Assembly (NCBI RefSeq): GCF_022376835.1
Contig: NZ_CP084606.1
Coordinates: 1,916,501 to 1,980,500, forward strand
From: Brucepastera parasyntrophica
Lineage (GTDB): Bacteria; Spirochaetota; Spirochaetia; Treponematales; Treponemataceae
Direction of reading: 5' to 3'
Length of the DNA: 64,000 bases
A program made the position numbers and the translations under genes. Within the stretch, counting starts at the first letter, position 1. The number at the start of each line of letters is the position of its first letter. This document shows, piece by piece, positions 1 through 8,054 of this stretch. Under the pieces are notes generated by a model. It was not told the DNA's origin and did not search any database. It saw only the letters and a list, made by a program, of their open reading frames with translations.

Positions 1-210
1 GTGACAATAGCCCGCTGGATTACTGCGGCCGATAAGCATATCCTGCAGAATTTTATTGACGCAAATTCTAGACGCATTCTGACTGATATCAGGGGGACCC
101 ATATTTATGTTACGGACTCGGAATGGAGTTTAAACCGGGTGCAGGAAAAAAATCCCGGCATACAGTTTTTTGTCACATCGGAAATGACGGAGCCCCGGAG
201 ACAGAATTGA
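1..210 (+). CDS. C-terminal end of an unknown upstream gene (partial)
   Basis: An open frame runs from the first base of the window to a TGA at 208-210. The GTG at position 1 may simply be an internal codon, so the true start probably lies outside the window. The 69 visible residues show no motif I recognise. The frame ends 11 bases before the best recQ start, so the two genes are likely cotranscribed. It could also be a chance open frame. Confidence 0.4.
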   Translation: MTIARWITAADKHILQNFIDANSRRILTDIRGTHIYVTDSEWSLNRVQEKNPGIQFFVTSEMTEPRRQN

Positions 211-221
211 ATACTGCAAAC

Positions 222-2051
222 ATGGCCCCGCGAAAAATACTGAAAACCGTGTTCGGATATGATTCTTTCCGCCCGCTTCAGGAGGAAATAATTGAAGGGA
301 TTCTGGAAAAACGGGACACGCTTGCGGTTATGCCGACCGGCGGCGGAAAATCGGTCTGTTATCAAATCCCCGCTCTTCTGTTTCCCGGGCTGACGGTGGT
401 CGTCTCTCCCCTGATCGCCCTTATGCAGGACCAGGTTTCGGCGCTCGCTCTTGCCGGTGTCGAGGCCCTGTTTTTAAACAGCGCCCTTGACTGGGAGACC
501 TACCGCAGCAATATGGCCCATGTAAGAAGCGGAAAAATAAAACTTCTTTTTGCCGCGCCGGAAACCCTGATGACAAACCGTCTGCAGGAACTGCTGTTTT
601 CCGTCAGGGTAGATTGTATAGCAATTGATGAAGCCCACTGTATTTCCGAATGGGGCCATGACTTCCGGCCGGAATACAGAAGAATCGCGGAAATCCGCGA
701 ACTTTTTCCGGACGCGGTCTGTCTGGCGCTTACGGCTACGGCCACGCCCCAGGTTTGTGCGGACATTAAAAAAACGCTCAAAATGGAGTCTCCCGCTGTT
801 TTTACGGCGAGCTTTAACCGGACCAATATTTTTCTTGATGTGAAGCCCCGGCAAAAGCCCCTTGCACAGGTTCTCGAATTCCTTGAAGACCATCAGGGTG
901 AAAGCGGGATTATATACTGTTTTTCACGGAAGCAGGTTGACAGCCTGACCGCCGAACTGCGGGGCCGGCGTATTTCCGCGCTGCCGTATCACGCCGGATT
1001 AAGCGATGAAGAGCGGACGGCAAATCAGGCGCAGTTTATTCAGGATGACGTTCAAATCATGATAGCCACAGTTGCCTTTGGAATGGGGATCAATAAACCG
1101 AATGTCAGATTCGTTATTCATTTCGATTTGCCGAAAAGCCTTGAACAGTATTATCAGGAAGTGGGCCGCGCCGGAAGGGACGGTGAGCCGGCTTACGCGC
1201 TGTTACTGTACAGTTACGGCGACACCCGTAAAATAAGGTTTTTTATTGAACAGAAACCGCCTGACGAGTTCCGGAAAGCTGAAATACATTTAAAGGCCAT
1301 GACGGATTTTGCGGGAAGCCGTATCTGCAGACGGAAAATACTGCTTGAATATTTCGGTGAAAAACTGCCTGAACACGGGCCGGTATCGGAAAAAACAGAC
1401 TGCTGCGATATCTGCCGGCAGGGACCTTCTCCCGAAACTGACATGACCATTCCCGTACAGAAAATCCTGTCCTGTATCATCCGCACGGGTGAAAGGTTCG
1501 GCGCCGCCTATATTATTGATATTCTGCTCGGTTCCGGACAAAAACGGATAGTGGACAACGGACATAACAAACTGCCTGTCTGGGGAATCGGCAGGGATAT
1601 GCCGAAGGAAGACTGGTTTGAAATTATACGGCTTCTTGTGGAAAATGAGTATCTCCGCAAAAGTGAAGATTATAATGTTCTCACCCTGTCGCAGGCGGGC
1701 CGTAATGTTTTAAAAGAACGCTCCCCTGTTGACCTGCCTTTTGCCGCTTCCGGCGCCGCCGGTTCTGTAAAGAAGAAAAAAGCAGGGGAAATGGATGGGC
1801 ATATCAGTTTTCAAAACCCGGACCGCTTCAGGCGGATTTCCTCCGAGCTGAAGGACCTCCGCCGCCGTCTGGCAAAGGAATCTTCTGTCCCTCCCTATGT
1901 CATTTTTTCCGATAAAACAATAGAACATATTGCCGCAAGAGAACCGGTTAGCCGGTCCGCTTTGCTCGATATATACGGAATAGGTGAGGTAAAGGCCGAA
2001 CGCTACGGTGATTTCATAACCCAGACTGTGAAGCGGGTCCTGTCGGAATAG
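222..2051 (+). CDS. recQ: ATP-dependent DNA helicase RecQ
   Basis: A 609-residue 3'-5' superfamily 2 DNA helicase for recombination and replication-fork repair. The N-terminus has the RecQ signature (FG, FRPLQ) at residues 11-20, then Walker A MPTGGGKS at 37-44 and a DEAH box near residue 136 followed by CISEWGHDFRP. The second RecA fold contains the VAFGMGINKP and QEVGRAGRDG motifs. A cysteine set (SRICRRK, then CCDIC) marks the zinc-binding subdomain, followed by winged-helix RQC and a C-terminal HRDC domain. I chose the ATG at 222 because the family starts just before FG..FRP. The in-frame ATG at 123 would add 33 unrelated residues and overlap the upstream frame. No strong ribosome-binding site is visible at 222. 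Confidence 0.95.
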   Translation: MAPRKILKTVFGYDSFRPLQEEIIEGILEKRDTLAVMPTGGGKSVCYQIPALLFPGLTVVVSPLIALMQDQVSALALAGVEALFLNSALDWETYRSNMAHVRSGKIKLLFAAPETLMTNRLQELLFSVRVDCIAIDEAHCISEWGHDFRPEYRRIAEIRELFPDAVCLALTATATPQVCADIKKTLKMESPAVFTASFNRTNIFLDVKPRQKPLAQVLEFLEDHQGESGIIYCFSRKQVDSLTAELRGRRISALPYHAGLSDEERTANQAQFIQDDVQIMIATVAFGMGINKPNVRFVIHFDLPKSLEQYYQEVGRAGRDGEPAYALLLYSYGDTRKIRFFIEQKPPDEFRKAEIHLKAMTDFAGSRICRRKILLEYFGEKLPEHGPVSEKTDCCDICRQGPSPETDMTIPVQKILSCIIRTGERFGAAYIIDILLGSGQKRIVDNGHNKLPVWGIGRDMPKEDWFEIIRLLVENEYLRKSEDYNVLTLSQAGRNVLKERSPVDLPFAASGAAGSVKKKKAGEMDGHISFQNPDRFRRISSELKDLRRRLAKESSVPPYVIFSDKTIEHIAAREPVSRSALLDIYGIGEVKAERYGDFITQTVKRVLSE

Positions 2052-2100
2052 ACAGGTTTTTTGTCCGTCCGGAAATGCGCAGGCCGCCGCTACAGAATAA

Positions 2101-2280
2101 TCATACCAGGAATCTGTAGACAATCGCGCCGGCGGTTATTATTCCGCCGATGACGGCAAATGTGCTGTAAATTTTCATTGATTCCCTGTCTCCCTTGTCC
2201 TTCCGCATAAACATAATTCCGGCAATCAGCAGACCGATCCCGGCAATTAAAAACATACAGAACAATAACCATTCCTTCAT
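2101..2280 (-). CDS. small two-helix membrane protein
   Basis: A 59-residue protein with two hydrophobic segments (about residues 3-22 and 35-57) separated by a short charged loop rich in K, D, R and E, so it should be an inner-membrane hairpin protein. The ATG at 2278-2280 overlaps the stop of the upstream metal ATPase gene (ATGA), which implies translational coupling. It is the last gene of the metal operon and converges on recQ. An upstream in-frame start at 2295 would overlap the ATPase more. No family recognised; by position it may assist or stabilise the pump. Confidence 0.65.
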   Translation of the reverse strand: MKEWLLFCMFLIAGIGLLIAGIMFMRKDKGDRESMKIYSTFAVIGGIITAGAIVYRFLV

Positions 2281-4136
2281 GACTTTTTCCTCCAATGCAA
2301 TAATAATGATGAATTGATAATAACCGCTACCGAACCGACGTTATGCACCAGCGCCCCTACTACGGGATTGAGTATACCGGTAATCGCCAGGGCGATCGCG
2401 GCAAAATTAAGCGTCATAGCCGCGGCAAGATTTATATTGATAGTACGCATGACTTTTTTTGACAGCAGTATAAGATGGGGAATTTCCTTGATATCATCAC
2501 TCACAAGCACAATATCCGCCGCTTCGATGGCAATGTCACTTCCGATTCCGCCCATGGCAATCCCGACCCTTGCGGTTTTGAGGGCGGGCGCGTCATTGAT
2601 ACCGTCGCCTACCATGCAAATCGCTTCTTCATTCTCCTGATAATGCCGGATAGCCATTAATTTATCCTCGGGAAGGCAGCCGGATTCAACTTCATTGATT
2701 CCCGTGATCGCGGCAATATGATTGGCCGCCTGCGGAGCGTCTCCGGTGAGAAGGACCGTGCTGATGCCTGTCGCCCGGATTTCTTTGATGGTTTGGGCCG
2801 CGTTGGGACGGAGCGTGTCGGAAAGCGCGATTAATCCGAGAACGCGCTCCCTGTCCATGATATAGATTACAATACTGCCGTCCTCCCTTACTTCTTCTGC
2901 GGTTTCCGCGAGGGATTCGGGAATAGTCAGGCTGAGGTCGCTGACAAGAGCTTCGTTTCCGGCAAAGATTTCCGTTCCCCCGGTAACCGCGTTTACTCCG
3001 CGGCCCGGCAGCAAACGGAACGACTCCGGTTCCTGGGGATTCTTGCCAAAGGCTTCCCTGTAATGGGTTGTGATGGCTTTTCCCAATGGATGTTCCGAGT
3101 GTAATTCCGCCGTTGCGGTTATTCCAAGTAAGGCATCTTTGCTGATGGACGGTTCACAGCTTTCTATCCTTACCACCGACGGTTTGCCGTAGGTAAGGGT
3201 CCCTGTCTTGTCAAAGGCAATCCGCCGGACCGTCGCCAGCCGTTCCAGGGCGTCTCCCTGACTCACAAGAATGCCGAATTTTGCGGCGTTGCCTATTCCC
3301 GCCATGATTGCCGTAGGAGTTGCAAGTACCAGCGCGCAGGGACAGAAGACAACCAGAATCGTAACCGCCCGGATTACTTCCCCGGTGACAAACCAGGTAA
3401 TTCCCGCCGCGGTAAGAGCAATCACGACAATCCATGTGGCCCAGCGGTCGGCGATGCCTACAATTTTTGCCTTTCCGGCGTCAGCCGATTCCACCAGGCG
3501 TATCATTCTTTGCAGGGAACTGTCTTCACCGACCTTTTTTGCCTCCATATCAAAGGTGCCGAATTGGTTGACTGTGCCGCTCTGGACTTCATCGCCTTCA
3601 CTTTTATCAACAGGAAGCGATTCCCCGGTCATTACGGACTGGTCAACGGAAGTCTGCCCTTTAATGATAATCCCATCGACAGCAATAGTTTCCCCGGCCA
3701 GAACCCGGACAATATCCCCAACCTGTACCTGTTCAGCGGAAATTATATTTTCAGTTCCATTACGGATAACCCTGGCTGTTGCCGGAGTCAGGCGGACCAG
3801 TTTTTCTATCCCTGCCCGCGCTTTTGCCACGGTGCGTTCTTCCAGATACGCGCCGATTGTCATGATAAAGGCGACTTCGCCGGCGGCAAAAGTTTCTCCG
3901 ATAATTACAGAGGCGATCAGGGCAATGGACACAAGGACATCCGCCTTAATATCAAACTCGGTGACAAGCCCGGCAATAGCGCCTGTAATAATCGGGATTC
4001 CGCAGAGAAGAATAGCTGCCCACGCCGCATCGAAGGGCATGCGGCCAGGGTTAAAAAAACTGACGATGAGCGATACGGCGGAAATACACAGGAATAAAAT
4101 AGTCCGCTTTTGATCATCTTTCAAAAAATTTATCAA
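2277..4136 (-). CDS. heavy-metal-translocating P1B-type ATPase
   Basis: A 619-residue inner-membrane metal pump. It has the membrane CPC motif (VFCPCALVLATPTA), the phosphorylated aspartate in DKTGTLT, HPLGKAI in the nucleotide domain and the hinge GDGINDAPAL. There is no N-terminal metal-binding domain. The last two helices carry HNVGS and NSS instead of the residues typical of CopA (YN, MSSS) or ZntA (Lys, Asp), so metal specificity cannot be read directly. The start is a TTG at 4134-4136: an AAGGAG Shine-Dalgarno sits 9 bases upstream and no better ATG is placed. The gene is coupled to the downstream small membrane protein. A near-perfect 22-base CsoR-like operator lies 44 bases upstream, so it is probably derepressed by metal. 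Confidence 0.92.
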   Translation of the reverse strand: MINFLKDDQKRTILFLCISAVSLIVSFFNPGRMPFDAAWAAILLCGIPIITGAIAGLVTEFDIKADVLVSIALIASVIIGETFAAGEVAFIMTIGAYLEERTVAKARAGIEKLVRLTPATARVIRNGTENIISAEQVQVGDIVRVLAGETIAVDGIIIKGQTSVDQSVMTGESLPVDKSEGDEVQSGTVNQFGTFDMEAKKVGEDSSLQRMIRLVESADAGKAKIVGIADRWATWIVVIALTAAGITWFVTGEVIRAVTILVVFCPCALVLATPTAIMAGIGNAAKFGILVSQGDALERLATVRRIAFDKTGTLTYGKPSVVRIESCEPSISKDALLGITATAELHSEHPLGKAITTHYREAFGKNPQEPESFRLLPGRGVNAVTGGTEIFAGNEALVSDLSLTIPESLAETAEEVREDGSIVIYIMDRERVLGLIALSDTLRPNAAQTIKEIRATGISTVLLTGDAPQAANHIAAITGINEVESGCLPEDKLMAIRHYQENEEAICMVGDGINDAPALKTARVGIAMGGIGSDIAIEAADIVLVSDDIKEIPHLILLSKKVMRTININLAAAMTLNFAAIALAITGILNPVVGALVHNVGSVAVIINSSLLLHWRKKS

Positions 4137-4179
4137 AAAGGGTTCTCCTTTGAAAAAATTCGTATATTACCTGAATATA

Positions 4180-4201
4180 CATATACCCCTATGGGTATAT
4201 G
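4180..4201. promoter_or_regulatory. CsoR-type operator upstream of the metal ATPase
   Basis: A 22-base near-perfect palindrome with a CCCCTATGGG core flanked by symmetrical ATA/TAT arms; only the central bases break symmetry. G/C-tract dyads of this shape are the known operators of CsoR-family repressors. It lies between the ATPase start and the csoR-like gene, where it could block ATPase transcription. Confidence 0.7.
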
Positions 4202-4243
4202 TTGTCAATAGAGAGCTTCCTGATAATTTTGTTTTTTCCGGAA

Positions 4244-4519
4244 TCAGGTCATTCGGGAGAAGTGTTCGACTGCTTTCGCAAACTCCGCAATGGTTTTATC
4301 CGGGTCACCATGTTCAATACCCTCCCGGACACAGTGGTTCAGATGGCCTTCTAAAACGATTTGACCAACTTTATGCAAAGCGCTTTTAACCGCATTGATT
4401 TGGATGAGAATATCTTCGCAGGGAATATCTTCTTCGACCATTTTATCAATGGCCCTCATCTGTCCCATTATTTTATTAAGCCTTCTATGAAGGTTTTCCG
4501 CATCCATGCATTGACGCAT
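4244..4519 (-). CDS. csoR: CsoR/RcnR-family metal-sensing repressor
   Basis: A 91-residue all-helical DUF156-family repressor. Cys34, His59 and Cys63 have exactly the 25- and 4-residue spacing of the Cu(I)-binding C-H-C triad of CsoR; RcnR (nickel/cobalt) would have a second histidine in place of the last cysteine. It therefore most likely senses Cu(I) and releases DNA when metal is bound. The ATG at 4517-4519 is preceded by GGGAGG. The gene lies immediately upstream of the P-type ATPase on the same strand, and operator-like dyads precede both genes, so it probably regulates itself and the pump. An additional Cys4 near the N-terminus is unusual. Confidence 0.88.
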   Translation of the reverse strand: MRQCMDAENLHRRLNKIMGQMRAIDKMVEEDIPCEDILIQINAVKSALHKVGQIVLEGHLNHCVREGIEHGDPDKTIAEFAKAVEHFSRMT

Positions 4520-4534
4520 ATATGGCCTCCCTCT

Positions 4535-4550
4535 TTATCCTATAGGGTAA
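4535..4550. promoter_or_regulatory. second CsoR-type operator, upstream of csoR
   Basis: The 16-base dyad TTATCCTATAGGGTAA is symmetric except for one pair and shares the C-tract/TAT/G-tract design of the ATPase operator. It sits 15 bases upstream of the csoR start, overlapping where the promoter should be, which fits autoregulation. Confidence 0.6.
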
Positions 4551-4674
4551 TATATAATAAATAGTACGATATTGCCCGATTTGTTTCTATAACAAAACAA
4601 TTTTGTATAAATTACTCTGAAAACTATGCTACTATATATTTTACTGAACCATTGTTAATCCGGAAGAGGCTGTT

Positions 4675-5118
4675 ATGCCATTTGAAAAAATGCTGGACAG
4701 GGAAAATCCCCCTGCACCTGAAAAAATCTCTGCATATACAGGCAAAGCCGCCGCGCGGCGGCTGGAAAAACTGGAACAATTCATTTCAGAAAATTATGAA
4801 ATGACAAAATCCCTGCAGTTTCCCTTTGGAAATAATTACGGGTGGGGATATAAATACGGGAATAAAAAAACGCATATCTGTTACGTTTTTTTTGAATCCG
4901 GGGCCTTTACTGTCATGATCCAGATAGGAAAAAACGGGGCCGGAAAACTGGATGAAAACCTGAGAACCTTTTTGCCGAAAACACAGGAGCTATGGACAAA
5001 CCGTTATCCCTGCGGCGGAGGCGGCTGGATACACTACCGGGTCCTCAGTGAGGATGAATTAAGAGATGTATTTGAGTTAATCAGGGTTAAAACTGATAAA
5101 ATGCCTGCAGGGATCTGA
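4675..5118 (+). CDS. DUF3788 family protein
   Basis: A 147-residue soluble protein resembling DUF3788 proteins. The recognisable parts are an aromatic stretch in the middle (NNYGWGYKYG, then ICYVFF), a MIQIGK strand, and the late motif YPCGGGGWIHYRV near residue 120. No catalytic role is known for the family. The ATG at 4675 has a purine-rich site (GAAGAGG) seven bases upstream. It is a single gene followed by a hairpin at 5150-5181 that may terminate transcription. Confidence 0.75.
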   Translation: MPFEKMLDRENPPAPEKISAYTGKAAARRLEKLEQFISENYEMTKSLQFPFGNNYGWGYKYGNKKTHICYVFFESGAFTVMIQIGKNGAGKLDENLRTFLPKTQELWTNRYPCGGGGWIHYRVLSEDELRDVFELIRVKTDKMPAGI

Positions 5119-5149
5119 GGTCTTAACACATGGTCATGTGTAAAAAAGC

Positions 5150-5181
5150 AAAATCTTACACACTGCAATGTGTAAGATTTT
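5150..5181 (+). terminator. hairpin after the DUF3788 gene
   Basis: A perfect 13-base inverted repeat (AAAATCTTACACA / TGTGTAAGATTTT) with a 6-base loop, 31 bases after the stop. The right arm ends in four T residues. A shorter related imperfect hairpin (ACACATG / CATGTGT) lies just before it at about 5125-5142. Confidence 0.6.
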
Positions 5182-5275
5182 CCGCAGCTTTTCGGACTTG
5201 ACCGGCAATACAAAACGCTGCGGGAAAAAGATGAAATTATGTTATGGTATTGACCGGTTTTTATCAGACGGAGAT

Positions 5276-5382
5276 ATAGTCAAATAATTTAAATTATTTG
5301 ACTATTTCCGATTATACGTGTTTCTGATATAAAGAATTAGCTGATTCTTTATATCAGAAACGTAACTTAAAGGAGTATAATG
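5276..5382 (+). repeat. double-hairpin intergenic element, copy 1
   Basis: Two adjacent hairpins separated by TTTCCGATTATACGT. The first is a perfect 13-base arm palindrome at 5276-5305. The second has 18-base perfect arms (GTTTCTGATATAAAGAAT and its complement) around a 6-base loop, and is followed by AACTTAAAGGAGTATAATG, which contains a Shine-Dalgarno. About 90% of the element recurs at 25432-25537 in the same orientation. It lies directly upstream of the HAD gene, so it would be in its leader if transcribed from further upstream. Confidence 0.85.
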
Positions 5383-5387
5383 CTTTT

Positions 5388-6242
5388 GTGAAACCTATTC
5401 AGACTATGCCTGCCGAAACAGCCCGTTCAATAAAATGGATATTCAGCGATATTGACGATACAATTACAAAAGACAATAAAATTGTTCCGGACGCATACCG
5501 GGCGCTGTGTGATCTTAAAAAGGCGGGATTTAAGGTTTTTGTAATAACAGGCCGTTCCGCCGGCTGGGGCCAGATTCATTTACAGGAATGGCCTATTGAC
5601 GGCGCGATAGCTGAAAATGGGGCAATATCTTACTGCAGCCCGGAATATTCAAAAGGCAGGGACTCGTCCTGTTCTCCCCCTGTCGCCGGCGAACCGGCTG
5701 CCCACGAAGCCTCTTTTGACACTATAATCCATCCGTCAGCGGTGCGGAACAATCATCCTGCCCTGCTGAGGGCCGCGCAGAAAGTCTATGAAACGATTCC
5801 CTGCGCGAAACCTGCCCTGGACAACCGGTTCCGGCTGTATGATTATGCCGTAGACCATGCCGAATATGTGTCGCCCCCTCTTTCGGAAGCAGATGTCGCG
5901 TCAATTGTCAGGATTTTCAAGGATGAAGGCTGCATGGCCAAGGCCAGTTCCATTCATGTTAACGCCTGGTTCGGGACCTATAACAAACTTGAAGCGGCCC
6001 TGCAGGTTTTAACAACCCTGGAAAACTATACCGATTCCGGCTGCCGCGAACAGGTCCTGTTTGTAGGCGACGCTCCAAATGACGAATCAATGTTTGAGCA
6101 TTTTCCCAATGCCTGTGCGGTGGCAAATATTGATATATGGAAAAACTCCATTACGCATTTTCCGTCCTGGGTTTCCGCCGGACGCTATGGGGAAGGTTTT
6201 GCCGAAATAGCGGACTACCTTTTATTCGCGGCGAGGGTTTAA
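5388..6242 (+). CDS. HAD-superfamily (Cof-type) hydrolase
   Basis: A 284-residue cytoplasmic phosphatase of the HAD-IIB/Cof type. The catalytic loop is FSDIDDTIT near residue 20, FVITGRS (motif II) near residue 53, a C2-type cap in the middle, a lysine in the KLEAAL segment (motif III) and VGDAPNDESMF (motif IV) near residue 225. The substrate is probably a sugar phosphate, but it is not determined by sequence. The start is uncertain: AAAGGAG at 5369-5375 is 12 bases from GTG 5388, but only 4 from an ATG at 5380 that is out of frame by one base. One extra T in the TTTT run would make 5380 the start. A REP-like hairpin follows the stop. Confidence 0.85.
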   Translation: MKPIQTMPAETARSIKWIFSDIDDTITKDNKIVPDAYRALCDLKKAGFKVFVITGRSAGWGQIHLQEWPIDGAIAENGAISYCSPEYSKGRDSSCSPPVAGEPAAHEASFDTIIHPSAVRNNHPALLRAAQKVYETIPCAKPALDNRFRLYDYAVDHAEYVSPPLSEADVASIVRIFKDEGCMAKASSIHVNAWFGTYNKLEAALQVLTTLENYTDSGCREQVLFVGDAPNDESMFEHFPNACAVANIDIWKNSITHFPSWVSAGRYGEGFAEIADYLLFAARV

Positions 6243-6284
6243 TATCTCAGACCGAAGGTCTGCCTGCTCTGTGGTGAGGTATTT
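6241..6284. repeat. REP-like hairpin element, copy A (reverse orientation)
   Basis: The reverse complement of a core shared with 12996-13022 and 13114-13140, one G shorter. It contains the stable CAGACCGAAGGTCTG hairpin, and outer arms (AATATCTCA / TGAGGTATT) extend the stem, ending in a T-rich stretch. It begins on the stop codon of the HAD gene and could act as its terminator. Confidence 0.7.
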
Positions 6285-6297
6285 TATCGTTCAGAAA

Positions 6298-6621
6298 TTA
6301 ATGCAATACCGAATTAACCAGAGCCTGAAAATCGGGATCAATATTATCTGATACGGAATTTTCCGCAATCACGAAAACCCCGTTTTTATTGAGTATGGCG
6401 GTATTTTGTCCCGGCAGCTCTCCCCCGGAAAGGGAAAGTATGTCCGCGGGATTGGCTGTTTCCAGCACGCCTGAAATATTCTTTTCACTGAAAGGCGTGA
6501 AAAGATCCTCTCTGCCGGAATATAACAGTTTCCCGCCGGAAATATCATGAATCTGGGATTCATCCTTTTCCGGACAGTTCTGCCCCGGGGTGTTAAGTAA
6601 ATTTCTATCCATTACCAGCAT
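6298..6621 (-). CDS. hypothetical protein (107 residues)
   Basis: An open frame of 107 residues starting at the ATG at 6619-6621, where GAGAAGG lies three bases upstream; the ATG at 6610-6612 is an alternative. The protein is acidic and soluble with no signal peptide or membrane helix, ends in a helix-like FQALVNSVL segment, and matches no family I know. It lies between the convergent HAD gene and the divergent hflX gene. It is probably real because there is no competing frame, but the evidence is limited. Confidence 0.45.
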   Translation of the reverse strand: MLVMDRNLLNTPGQNCPEKDESQIHDISGGKLLYSGREDLFTPFSEKNISGVLETANPADILSLSGGELPGQNTAILNKNGVFVIAENSVSDNIDPDFQALVNSVLH

Positions 6622-6782
6622 TGTCCTTCTCAAGTTTTTTACATTTGCAGTTATTTATACTCATAATATAAATCTAAAAAGGGAATCTGGGAATGGGATA
6701 AAGCTTCTAAATATGAAAAAAACACTGCTTTATTCATTCAGATGTATTTTTTTTCAGGTTTGTGGTATATGATTAATCACAG

Positions 6783-8054
6783 ATGATTGAAATTGAAGAG
6801 GAATACGGGCAGGCGGAGAAAATACTCCTCGTTGCCCGGAATACTGACCGGACAGTTCCTGATGAAACTGTCATACGTGAGATTTCCAGCCTGGCGGACA
6901 CGGCGGGCTTTACTATAGCGGGCGCGGTGGTTCTGACCAGAAATGAGCCGGCGGCCCGGTATGCCATGGGTTCCGGAAAGGCAAAGGAAATCGCCGGGTA
7001 TGCCGCCGAGCTTGACGCCTCATATATTATATTTGATTTCGAAATAACCCCGACCCAGCAGAGAAACTGGGAAGCCCTGTCTTCCTGTATTTGTATGGAC
7101 AGGCAGGAGCTGGTTATCCGGATTTTTGCGGAAAGGGCTATGACCAGAGAGGCCGTTTTGCAGATAGAACTGGCCAGGCTTACCTATGCGCTGCCCCGGC
7201 TCGCGCATACATACAGCGCTCTTTCCCGCCAGCGGGGAGGGCGTTACGGGACCAAGGGCGCGGGAGAGACCCAGCTTGAGCTGGACCGGCGTTCCATAAT
7301 CAGCAGGATGGCCCAAATCCGCCGGGAGCTTAAAACAGTCAGATCAGACCGGGCTGTCCGGCGCAAAAGGCGGGAACGCTCCGATGTTCCTTCCTGTGCC
7401 ATTGTGGGCTATACCAATGCAGGCAAATCCAGCCTTCTGAATGCGGTGACGGGAGCGTCCGTTGCTGCGGAAAACAAGCTGTTTGCGACGCTGGATCCTA
7501 CAACAAGACGCTTTACATCTGTGACTGGACGGTCTATTCTTTTAACCGATACGGTCGGGTTTATAAGGAATTTGCCGCACACGCTGATAGATGCTTTCCG
7601 CTCTACCCTGGAAGAAGCCGTTTTTGCTGATGGAATAATCATACTGCTGGACGCCTCTGATGAGGATATAAAGCTGCATCTTGAAACAACATATGAAGTT
7701 CTTAAGGAAATCGGCGCGGAAAATCAGTATATGCTGCAGGTTTTGAATAAAATTGACTGTGTTGACGAATTTACGCGGGAACGGCTGCACGCTGAATATC
7801 CGCGGGCCGTTCAGATAAGTACCCGGACAGGGGAAGGAATGCAGGAATTGCTTTCCCGCCTTGACCTGCTTTTCAGCGGCGAGGAGCATTTGTATAAACT
7901 GCCGGCAGCCCGGTCGGACCTTGTTTCCTATGCGCATCGGGAAGGAACGGTAACTGGTGTGGTATATGAAGCTGATTATATCCTTTTGAAGGCCCATACG
8001 GACGGGCGGCTCGCCGCAGTGCTGAAGGAGTTTGAATATGCCGAAAAAAAATGA
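6783..8054 (+). CDS. hflX: GTPase HflX
   Basis: A 423-residue ribosome-associated GTPase that splits or rescues stalled ribosomes under stress. The N-terminal HflX domain ends in the conserved glycine-rich linker RQRGGRYGTKGAGETQLELDRR near residues 150-175, followed by a coiled coil. The G domain has G1 GYTNAGKS (about 209-216), G2/G3 with DTVGFI and G4 NKID. Length is typical. No Shine-Dalgarno is visible; a TATGAT -10-like box ends nine bases before the ATG. The next gene overlaps the 3' end by 17 bases with its own ribosome-binding site inside hflX. Confidence 0.95.
   Translation: MIEIEEEYGQAEKILLVARNTDRTVPDETVIREISSLADTAGFTIAGAVVLTRNEPAARYAMGSGKAKEIAGYAAELDASYIIFDFEITPTQQRNWEALSSCICMDRQELVIRIFAERAMTREAVLQIELARLTYALPRLAHTYSALSRQRGGRYGTKGAGETQLELDRRSIISRMAQIRRELKTVRSDRAVRRKRRERSDVPSCAIVGYTNAGKSSLLNAVTGASVAAENKLFATLDPTTRRFTSVTGRSILLTDTVGFIRNLPHTLIDAFRSTLEEAVFADGIIILLDASDEDIKLHLETTYEVLKEIGAENQYMLQVLNKIDCVDEFTRERLHAEYPRAVQISTRTGEGMQELLSRLDLLFSGEEHLYKLPAARSDLVSYAHREGTVTGVVYEADYILLKAHTDGRLAAVLKEFEYAEKK

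Noticed and set aside
3271-4113. 280-codon open frame on + strand, antisense to the metal ATPase
   Set aside because: It is low-complexity (rich in Ser, Thr, Ala, Ile), has no ribosome-binding site and lies wholly over a well-supported gene.
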